Positions 55,875 to 64,000 of a stretch of DNA of 64,000 bases are shown piece after piece. Source of the stretch: Sclerotinia nivalis. Lineage: Eukaryota > Ascomycota > Leotiomycetes > Helotiales > Sclerotiniaceae. The number at the start of each line of letters is the position of its first letter. Position 1 is the first letter of the stretch. The translations under genes and the position numbers were made by a program. Where the stretch lies: NCBI GenBank assembly GCA_029531795.1, contig JAPEIS010000009.1, positions 558,001 to 622,000 of the forward strand, in the 5' to 3' direction. The notes beneath the pieces were generated by a model, which saw only the letters and a list, made by a program, of their open reading frames with translations, did not search any database and was not told where the DNA came from.

Positions 55875-56892
55875 GGATGAAACTGACTAACTTGTGTCTA
55901 CAGAACGTGAGGCAAAGAAAGCGCAAGTTCTAACTTATGGATACTTCAATTCGTGTTACCTGAAAGCTGAGTAGCTCACTTGCAGGGCGTCATGGATGAA
56001 CTCCTGTCACGTCAGTTAAGAGGAAATCGTCTGCCCCACAGGTACATATAGTGGAGTGGAGTATAATCAGTTGAACTGTGTGACCATCATTATCGCTTTC
56101 TACCTTAGTTCTGATGCTAAGTCCCCACACATGGCCCAACATCAAAAGCTAAACCAGGATGGAGTCTTCATCACTCGGTGCCGAATTTGAAACGCGCTAA
56201 CAGGAACGATACTGCGCTTTTGACACAAACGTTATTCAATATATTCAAAACATGACATCGGAAGCTCCTGTGACCTTCTACCTAGTGGTGAGAATGTCCA
56301 GATGGGTCTTTTCTTCCTCGAAAACAAAACATAGCCGATAGTAACGAACGAGGATGATAACTCTCACAAAAGCAAACGACAGTACGAATCAACAAACCTC
56401 AATCTCCACTAAGCTACTAGCCAGTACACAAAGCACTCCCAAGACGACATTCGAATTCTCTAATATCCAATTTTTACTTCCCCAATTCGACAGCCTGGTC
56501 ATGGATCAGGGAAAGTCAGTTTGTAAGACTCCTTACTGTTTATCTTCTGTCGCTCTTGACCAATGATATATAGTTTAAAGGAACTACCTAAGTCTCCGCA
56601 GTACTTACAACGGCGATATCTCCCGCGTTGGGGGATGTTTGTATTGTTTGTATTATTCGCTTGGTTGACTATCTGGTCCTGTAAATTAAATATGTAGGCA
56701 AAGTCATTCAAGGCAATCTGGGGTACCAACTATAGTAAAAATGTTTCAAAAATCAAACTCGCTATGTAACTCCTCGTAAATGCTCATGTTACCCATCCAT
56801 GCTTTCATACGCCCTTGTTCATTCCGGCCCGCCCAACTCCACATATTCGCGCATTACTAACATAATATTATATCTAATCCATATGAATCCAT
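55875..56892. other. Intergenic
   Basis: AT-rich flank between the ankyrin-like remnant and the Hal3-like gene. A 70-codon ATG frame at 56354 lacks family content. Confidence 0.45.
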
Positions 56893-58764
56893 CTATAAGA
56901 CCTTAACTCTCGTCCACTCACTAACCGAGCCGCCCAAATTCAATCCCATCTTCGCCCACCACCTTCTAACCTCCAACTCCTCGCCCTCTTTACTCACACT
57001 ATCTTCAAGTGCCTCCTCAATATCACAGGTCTTATATTCGACACTTCCACCAGGTCTTCCATTAGACCCATGACTGAAATTTGCCCACCATTCCAATACC
57101 TCTACATGACCATTTTTCGTAGGTCCAACTAGAACCTGGCTATCAAATGAGAGTTTTTCACCCTTCAGTTCACGCCAAGTATCTAAACATGCAACATGTC
57201 CATGAGCAGACGCGACTTTAGCCACAGATTCAGAATGAGCGATGGGAATACCGGAATTATCCCACCAACGGAGGACGAGAGGTTTATTGTTTTGAGCAGC
57301 GGCTAGTAGTGCTTTACCAGGCTTTAGTTGTAGAGCTGGGAGAACCTCGGAGCTGTTTGATGTAGCTTCTGCATGTCGAGTTCGTCTTTCGGCTTCGTTG
57401 TGGGGAAGACTTGCTTGTTTCCACCATTCGAGAACTAGCATATGTCCTTTGGAGGATGCTTGCTCGAGCGCCAGTTCTGTGTATTTTAGGGGGAGTCCCG
57501 ACTTTCTCCACCAATCGAGAACGTGTACGTATCCAGATTTGGAGGCTCCATCGATTGCTTCTGCGGTATAGTCCTTAGAGAGGAAAGAGGGAGACGTGCG
57601 CCACCATTCTAGAATTTCGGTACGCCCATAAACCGCAGACGCCTTGGTGGGTAAGAGTTTTTGTCCAAAGGTAGCCCAGAATACATCCTTCAATTTCGTT
57701 TCCAAATATGAGAGAACTTCTGTGAGACAGAATTTGATTATGAGCTTGACGCATAATGGGGAAAGCTCTCGCATGTTTTCGGGGGCGGTATTGAGTTTGT
57801 CTATGATCTTGTAGACGGGAGATGTAAGGATAATCCGTTCGAGTGACCGCATGTAAGTTTGTAATTCGTCATTCGCATCATCGGGCTTTGGCTGCCATTC
57901 AATTGGTCTTGGGATTTTGGCATACACGTTAAGCGCTCTTGACACCTCCCAATCCCCTACGTATTCGAAAATGAGGGACCATATCTCTGGTGGAAGGAGC
58001 GCATCCGTCTTCATATTGTATCTTACGAGACTGGCCGCGCCAGAAGCAGCGATATCCACATCGTGACCAATTGTCAAAAGTTCCACTTGATTCTTGATAA
58101 CGTCGACAAGTTCGTTGAATCCATCCCACCCCACGAAACATTTCTCTGGACCCTTCGCATCATAATGCCACAGTATTGGTTGCATAACTCGAACCCATTG
58201 CCACTTTCTCCGCACTTTGTTCAGTTGTTTCTTCGTAATCGGATTCTCCCACATTGATGTCGTCATTCCCGGAACGAGTAATATCTTCTTGGAAACGTCC
58301 CACCCACGGAGAATTTCAAGTAACAGACAATCGGTAATGCCGTGCAACATTTTCGCAAACGTGTCGGCATCAATAGGTGCTAGTACAAGTATATCTGCCC
58401 AGTCACACAACCCGAAGGCTTCTTGTCGGAAATATTCGATTTGATCTCGTTCTATACCTTTCCTTGCCTCATCTGTCTCCCTGGTCAAGAACCTCTTGTT
58501 TTGGTATGCTAGTGTCTCCTGAGATAATCGATATGATGGCCATATTTCTTCGTCGATGATCGCTCGTGTTTCGATTTTTGGATTCTTAGATAGCCTCACG
58601 ACGAGTGCAAGAGCTTGTGCAACATCTTTACTTCCATTTGCGGCCACGAGGACTTTTAACTTTTGAGATTCGGTGATTCTCATATCTGCGATGGATGAAG
58701 ACGAAGAGATCTTGGGAAGTCCTTTAATATACTCCCTCCTGAGTGCGAATGCATGGTCTGCCAT
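56893..58764 (-). CDS. Hal3/PPCDC-like flavoprotein domain fused to WW-rich repeats
   Basis: Single exon, 623 aa, ATG 58764-58762 in AAAATGGC context. Residues 36-195 match the flavoprotein (HFCD) family of phosphopantothenoylcysteine decarboxylase and Hal3: KVLVAANGSKDVA, then DWADILVLAPIDADTFAKML, HGITDCLLLEILRGWD and ILLVPGMTTSMWENPITKKQ. The decarboxylase motif PxMNxxMW reads PGMTTSMW, so the catalytic Asn is Thr, and no substrate-clamp Cys is evident; the domain may bind FMN without decarboxylating. After an F-box-like LLPPEIWSLIFEYVG come about seven degenerate ankyrin-like repeats of 33-45 residues, each with a VLEWW-type core. Its role is not known. Confidence 0.82.
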   Translation of the reverse strand: MADHAFALRREYIKGLPKISSSSSIADMRITESQKLKVLVAANGSKDVAQALALVVRLSKNPKIETRAIIDEEIWPSYRLSQETLAYQNKRFLTRETDEARKGIERDQIEYFRQEAFGLCDWADILVLAPIDADTFAKMLHGITDCLLLEILRGWDVSKKILLVPGMTTSMWENPITKKQLNKVRRKWQWVRVMQPILWHYDAKGPEKCFVGWDGFNELVDVIKNQVELLTIGHDVDIAASGAASLVRYNMKTDALLPPEIWSLIFEYVGDWEVSRALNVYAKIPRPIEWQPKPDDANDELQTYMRSLERIILTSPVYKIIDKLNTAPENMRELSPLCVKLIIKFCLTEVLSYLETKLKDVFWATFGQKLLPTKASAVYGRTEILEWWRTSPSFLSKDYTAEAIDGASKSGYVHVLDWWRKSGLPLKYTELALEQASSKGHMLVLEWWKQASLPHNEAERRTRHAEATSNSSEVLPALQLKPGKALLAAAQNNKPLVLRWWDNSGIPIAHSESVAKVASAHGHVACLDTWRELKGEKLSFDSQVLVGPTKNGHVEVLEWWANFSHGSNGRPGGSVEYKTCDIEEALEDSVSKEGEELEVRRWWAKMGLNLGGSVSEWTRVKVL

Positions 58765-59543
58765 TTTGAGCAATCAAACAACCTTGCTGGCGTTCAATGC
58801 AAAGCTGCAGAATTAGAAAGGAGCGGTGGGTGTTGATGTGGTGATTCAGAGATAACTGTGTGGTACTGAACTGACGTCAATATGGTTCTGATTGATGAGC
58901 AAAACTGGAGTAAAGTTAATGCAGAATATTTCTCATGGGGAATTTAAATGGTTTATTAGTCAGTCGAAGAGTTGGAGCATATGTTCATGTTCATGTTCAT
59001 GTCGATAGAAATTGAAATCGCACGATCAGAACTGATAAAATGGCAAAATAAGTGTGAATGGAATCTTTCGAAGCATTCTTTTTATCATGTCATTCAACCC
59101 CCGGAAAATACTCGAGATGATGCGTGGACTAACCTGAAACCCTTGTAAGAGACGCCACTTTAGTGACTAAACTTTAAAGTTCGGAGCATCTACCTCTACC
59201 CCTAAGGGAAAATCGAAAGAAGGCGCTGAAACCTTGCTGAAAGCTCCAATGATATTTTTTGATGAGGTAATCTACCTTGTTGCACGCCAAATGAAAGACC
59301 TTACTCTTGATGACTAATTTTTGACTAATAAGGACAAGTGAAACAACAAAGCAATCGATGAATGTCTTAAAAATCACATACACGACGTGTTCAACGCAAT
59401 TAACCACGACAAGTCGTGCGATTTTTCAAAGTGGCTGTTGTGCTAATCAAGATGCAGGTTTTGCCAAGTCTTATATTGGAAAGATAAATTAGCTTGGTGG
59501 TTATCCCGTGAACCCTAAAATACTATCATGTCATCAGTCCTTC
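58765..59543. other. Intergenic
   Basis: Upstream of the Hal3-like gene and downstream of the 827-aa gene. A short TTCATG repeat lies near 58985. Nothing else is seen. Confidence 0.5.
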
Positions 59544-62205
59544 CTACAATTCCTCAATGCCATGCATCAAACGACGTCTCTCATCAAACCGAACACGCCC
59601 CTTCCATTTCAAATTGATTCCTGTCAATCCATTCAAAATAACTTGCTCGGGATTCAGCAGCTTTATCTTCCACTGAGTAAAGGGAGTAGGCTCAGCATGA
59701 TCTACAGTTTCGAAGATCGGCTCGTCACGCGTCGCCCCTCTCACGCCGTTCGAATAAAGATCATATGAGCATCGTCTTACCTGAGGAAGACTGGCAAATT
59801 GAAACACTTGATTTTTGTAGATATCCGAATAGATACCCGAGGTAGTTATCTGCAGCTTCACTACAACTACACCACCTTGCATTGCTTCGGGCCTGGGGAG
59901 AATTCCATTGAGAGTGGGATCCATACCATTCAGTCGATAATGAGACCCCTCAACAAATTGACTTGCAAAACGTTTGTCGGTAAGGAGAGTAAAGCTGGCA
60001 GTGTGAATATCGCTTTTGATACCATTAATCATGGATTGGCCTTGGTTGGAGGGAAGCTACAGGCTCATGTCAGTTTTTGTTTATGCATGGTAAGCAGAGT
60101 GGCCAAGAGAGCAATCTCACCGTGTTTGATGCAATATCGTAGTTAAAAGCTAAAAATACTGTTAGTTACCGCCGTGAAAGAATTTACGGAATTCGTGGAC
60201 TCACGTTGATGATCACTAGCCCATCTTGAGTCGGCACGTTCCAACTCCATGATGACGGTGGAGAGATCCTGCTGGTACTCGACTAAAGATTTTTGAGCGT
60301 CGAGGTTGATCGAACTATCGGCGAGTGCCCAGTAGCGATATGCCCAAGCCATATTTCGAAGTGAGAGGACGACATTGGTTCGCAAGGCCATAGCCCGATC
60401 ATAGAACATTGATTTGGCTTCAAGATAAACAGCTTCTTGACCATGAAAGCCAGCCTTTAGTGCTTGAAGATCTGCAATGTTCTGCGAACACCGAATTACT
60501 TCCATTTGCGCCTGAACATATTCATACCCAGACTTGACTGCTTCTGCTTGTGCTTGAGCTAGTTGCTTGCCATTGATAGCATGCTTCCGGAGGGCCAGTT
60601 GATAGGCACTGGCACCATCAATACCCTGCCCAACCGCAAACACCATCTGATCGTCAGCTTCTAGGAGCCATCTGTCCCATGCAGCCATGGTAACGATGGC
60701 AGCAGCATCAGCGTCCCCACGACTTGTACCTGAGATATCCCCCGTCGAAGGGATGTTTATATTTGGATTTTTCTCAAATTGCATTATTGTCCGGACCACT
60801 GTGTCCACTGACGGATATAGAGTGCCAAGGGCTTCAATGCAGTCTAGAAGAGTCTGTAATGTACCAGAGGACAACACTTTGTTCACCTGGCCAGCGAGCT
60901 TTTCTGCTGCCAAAACAGCCCCGATTGCCTGTCTTCCAGCTGCTGCGCCTTGTCCAACTCCACCAGGACTGCCGAGACACAGCTGACCAACTGCAACCGC
61001 AAAAGCTAGGGGATTGTTAAATATCATCCTTAAATCATTTTGATTTTGGTGTAGAGTGACTTACTGATGGTTGCTTGAAGGATCTCAAACACAGCTTTCA
61101 ACTTTTGCTCGAAAATCCATCGATTTAATCCCGTGTGAAATGCAATCCGCAAAAGCTCCAAAGCAAACACGTCATTCTCAAATTGCTGATGGCAGCCAGT
61201 AGCTGTTTTCACAGAATACTCGTACTTCTCGAGCGCTAAGTTGCGCATATTGATCCGCATGTTATACTCATTGATAGCTTGCGATAACATGGCATTCCAT
61301 GCTTGAATCTGAGTATCCAAGGACTCTGCTTTGTCTTGGAAACGTTCAAATTGGTATTCGAATGCAAAGGCAGCATTCAATACGCTTTGAGTTGTCTCTT
61401 TATATCGGCTGAGGACTAACACTGGTGCATAACTCATATTTTGTCCAGCCATGGCTTGACCAGCGAGTTGCTGACCAAGAGCCCTTGCCTGTGTGTTAAG
61501 AAGGGCATAGGCTTGTTGCCTCGTGGTAATTTGCGCAACATGGGAGCAAAGTGAAATTGCAATGGAGCTATTACGCCAGAATTGGACAAGACCAATGCGT
61601 AGCTGCGTGTTCAGGCTCGCCTGAAGATCCTTACTGGTGGTAGAAGGGTAATATCTCTGATACTCAACTTGCAAGCCACTTGGGCTAAAGACTACAATGA
61701 CCCCAGAATAGACTTTGCCAGTTCCTATCTGATCGAGGCTAATTCGCCTGGAACCATCACCGGTGGCTACCGTAATTGGTTGGTTAAGGACAGATGCATA
61801 AATTGAGACGACACATGTTGTTGCCAGGCCCCTTGGAACTGTGATGGTGACTGGCGCAGTAGCGGTGAGAACTCTGGATACAATAAGGATTGTTCCGTTA
61901 TCATTAGGCGCAACAATGGTGGTCTGATCTGTGAAGGCAAGAACATCGGCATAGACGTTTATCCTGCTCATGGAGTGTGGGAGAACCGTGGTTGCATTGA
62001 GAAAAACCCCGCGGAAAGTCGCAATTCTCTGAGAAGGGGGAATCAAATCAACTTTTGCACAACAAGGGCAACACGCAAGTTTACTCACCGAAGTCTGGTT
62101 TACATCTTGAGCTGCCTGTAGAGGGATATTAGCCACGGCCTCCGAGTTCGCATAAGCTTGCCACCCAGCTGGGGAGTTTGGTTGTGGAATGATGATGCTC
62201 TTCAT
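59544..62205 (-). CDS. 827-aa helical protein with Tc-toxin TcA-like C-terminus
   Basis: Exons on the minus strand: 62205-61065, 61005-60205, 60149-60121 (29 nt) and 60056-59544. The phases 1, 1, 0 agree and the sum is 828 codons. Residues 1-225 are beta-rich with a CCPCC cluster. Residues about 230-620 are long amphipathic helices with Ala/Gln-rich spacers. The last 170 residues carry VRRCSYDLY and PFTQWKIKLLNPEQVILNGL then INLKWKGR, which resemble the C-terminal region of bacterial Tc complex A subunits that follows their pore-forming helices. That likeness is weak and by eye. No signal peptide is seen. A GTAAGA at the codon after FASLPQ looks like a donor, but reading through keeps the conserved tail. 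Confidence 0.75.
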
Positions 62206-63059
62206 GATGTCGTTTCAAAGTTCAAAAACCAAAAAGTAGTAATTTCTCTTTTGGGCATATTATCCCCTTTGACTCAATTGTAGTAGAAGAAGGGAGAGGT
62301 CTTTCTTTATTGTATAAGGCACAAGCTTTGAGAGGAGAATAGCCTAGACAGCGCGCCTCAATGTCACGTCATGTGCAAAAAGGCGAGACAACTGAGTGGA
62401 AATTAGGGGCCAAGGTAAAAAGTTTAAACGTAACGAAATGGACCAGACTAGTGGATTTCACAATTAGCCCTGCCTACCATTAACCCAACTGTGAAGTAAT
62501 CTAGAAAAGGTCGCGAATCATTATTTGGTGGCTACCTAAAGATTCTTTTAATCTAGGTCTGGAAGAGTTGATGCGCCAATACAAGGTTCCGCTAACCACT
62601 TACTTAGTTTTTATGACCAACAAACTTACGATAAAGGGTTGATTTCCCCATCCTTGAGCTTGAGCTCAAGAAGACTGGCCAGATTCAAATGTCTGCTTTC
62701 TTATGGCTAACTGAAAAATATTCTCATCCAATTAGATAGAGGTGAGGACATCGACGTGGGGGAGCACAAACCTAGCCGCCTCCTCTCATGATATGACAAC
62801 GATAAGTAATCTAAAATGAGGGGTTGCCCCCTCGTCCTGTATCCTGCATACCTTTTATATGCACCTGGACGAATTGAGAGTCTATCAAGTTCCGCCAAGT
62901 TAGTCTAACTCCTTGTCCCCCTAGTATCCATGGGCTCATAAATCTCGACGAGATGCTCGAAATTCTATTGGATCCAAACAGGAAATACTTTCCCGATGCA
63001 CCAAAGCCAGTTCGAAGCTGCGCGGCTATCGCGCCTATTTAGAAGAGTCCACCTGCCGG
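62206..63059. other. Intergenic
   Basis: Upstream flank of the 827-aa gene. No coding, RNA or repeat feature is supported before the MITE at 63060. Confidence 0.5.
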
Positions 63060-63226
63060 CCAACTAAACGGTCTAACCTAATTAGGTCGCCGCCTTAATA
63101 TATTCAGGGCTCAATAGCTTATATCAATTCGAAAATACCCTAACAATCTAATACATAGCCTAATAAGTAGTCTAAAAATGGAATTCTACTGATATATCGC
63201 CTAATTAGGTTGGACCATTCAGTTGG
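63060..63226. mobile_element. 167-bp MITE with terminal inverted repeats
   Basis: The left arm starts CCAACTAAACGGTCTAACCT and the right arm, read in reverse complement, starts CCAACTGAATGGTCCAACCT; both continue into AATTAGG. The arms are imperfect inverted repeats of about 29 bp. The body is AT-rich and non-coding. A deleted relic lies at 47756-47833. No clear target-site duplication is visible, so the superfamily is open. Confidence 0.65.
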
Positions 63227-64000
63227 TGTTGTTCAGCTGGAAGGGGGACCCTTCTACCGAGTGGCTTGCGGCTGCTCAAATGAGGGGAATTGGCTTGGCA
63301 ACGTCCACATGCACCTCTCTTCATGTGTTCTTCGGCATTCCCGTGTGCTGCATTAGGAGATGTACTTTCTGCAATCATGCACGTTTGATTGTGAGCTGAA
63401 TTTCTTAGCCTCATATTGCAAGAATTAATGCCACGGAAGCACAACTAGATTTTCAACAAAATGTAAGTAATCAGGATGCCCTCCTAGTCATCACCGTCAG
63501 TAGTATTACATCTCCATCCCGCTTACTCGCAATCGAAGTTACCCCGCAATTATAATTCATGTTGTTCCTCATGTGTTCGTACGTGCATATAGGCAGAACT
63601 GATGATTAAGTTTTTCAGCTACCCTTATTGCAACGGATGCTACAGCCCATTATTACATAATTCAATGGCATATCGTAAGAGTAATTTTGATCAATCAGGC
63701 TCCTCTTTCACCTTCTTTGTGTACGAGCTGTGCCTTATTATTTCACAAAATGCTATGCTAACCCTCCATTCTTAGCCCAACCGTGCTAATGGACAAATGG
63801 TTGCTGTACAATAAATCAATCATCCAGCTTGCTTGAGATGTCGATGGCTGAAACGACATCACACGTTTTATGCAATGTAGCAAGGTTCCGGTCATTCTTG
63901 AATTTAGTCACCCCATTGCATATGCAAGTGGCCATGAGCGTGTCTTCAAAACGTGGGGATAGATGAGACCATGGAAAGGGACAGCCAGCCGCATTACGTG
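63227..64000. other. Intergenic to window end
   Basis: No supported gene. A minus-strand frame at 63205-63444 runs into the MITE arm and has no family content. Confidence 0.45.

Noticed and set aside
59544..59770. A GTAAGA donor-like site after FASLPQ in the 827-aa gene, suggesting another intron
   Set aside because: Reading through keeps an open frame into the conserved-looking PFTQWKIKL tail. Using the donor with the nearest acceptor would disrupt it.
63205..63444. 79-codon minus-strand frame with CGRC motif resembling a zinc cluster
   Set aside because: The cysteine spacing does not fit Zn2Cys6, and the 3' end runs into the MITE arm.
1..64000. CRISPR arrays, prokaryotic operons or rRNA genes
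   Set aside because: None seen. The tandem repeats present are microsatellites or coding rep­eats, and all genes have eukaryotic intron structure or single-exon fungal form.

Overview
The window is nuclear DNA of a filamentous ascomycete. The genes carry short GT-AG introns, mostly 47-200 nt with CTAAC-type branch sites. The gene set is typical of Pezizomycotina: an rvt reverse-transcriptase-like gene, an AcuK/ERT1 regulator, a HET-domain relic, a PSTAIRE CDK1 and a RAP1. One repeat copy shows C-to-T and G-to-A decay of the repeat-induced point mutation (RIP) type. The A+T-rich composition and gene content fit Leotiomycetes (Sclerotinia/Botrytis-like), but that placement is inference. I rebuilt the exon structures by hand. 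In every multi-exon model given as intact, the exon lengths sum to a multiple of three.

Layout. 1-446: last exon of a class III sirtuin. 1350-4073 (-): rvt. 5212-6424: decayed HET-domain gene. 7326-9628: DHA1-type MFS transporter. 12635-14950: Zn2Cys6 gluconeogenesis regulator. 14951-18864: long, mostly non-coding stretch with a 52-aa single-pass membrane smORF (16721-16879, -) beside arrays of GATA-factor sites. 18865-19534: riboflavin kinase. 20264-21421 (-): CDK1. 22129-23421: ALKBH1-like dioxygenase. 23623-25913: amidase. 26861-31351: three decayed genes in a row. 31418-32290: retroposon. 33261-35729: large fungal protein with a HicA-like C-terminus. 36365-37876 (-): Swf1 palmitoyltransferase. 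38370-41100: RAP1. 41866-43322: two more retroposon insertions, one RIP-mutated and carrying a MITE. 45959-47228: single-pass cell-surface protein. 47905-49071: Cyc2-type flavoprotein. 52004-54169 (-): repeat-rich coiled-coil protein. 55414-55874: ankyrin-like remnant. 56893-58764 (-): Hal3/PPCDC-like flavoprotein domain fused to WW-rich repeats. 59544-62205 (-): 827-aa helical protein with a Tc-toxin-TcA-like C-terminus. 63060-63226: MITE.

The housekeeping genes (riboflavin kinase, CDK1, ALKBH1, amidase, SWF1, RAP1, CYC2) are intact and unrelated in pathway, as is usual for a fungal chromosome arm. The accessory material sits in two belts, 26-33 kb and 41-45 kb. Its most informative part is a small retroposon family: four insertions at different degrees of 5' truncation, each flanked by an 11-14 bp target-site duplication and ending in an (ATCA)n tail. 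One copy looks unmutated, another is RIP-mutated and was later invaded by an un-RIPped 210-bp element, which gives a relative order of events.
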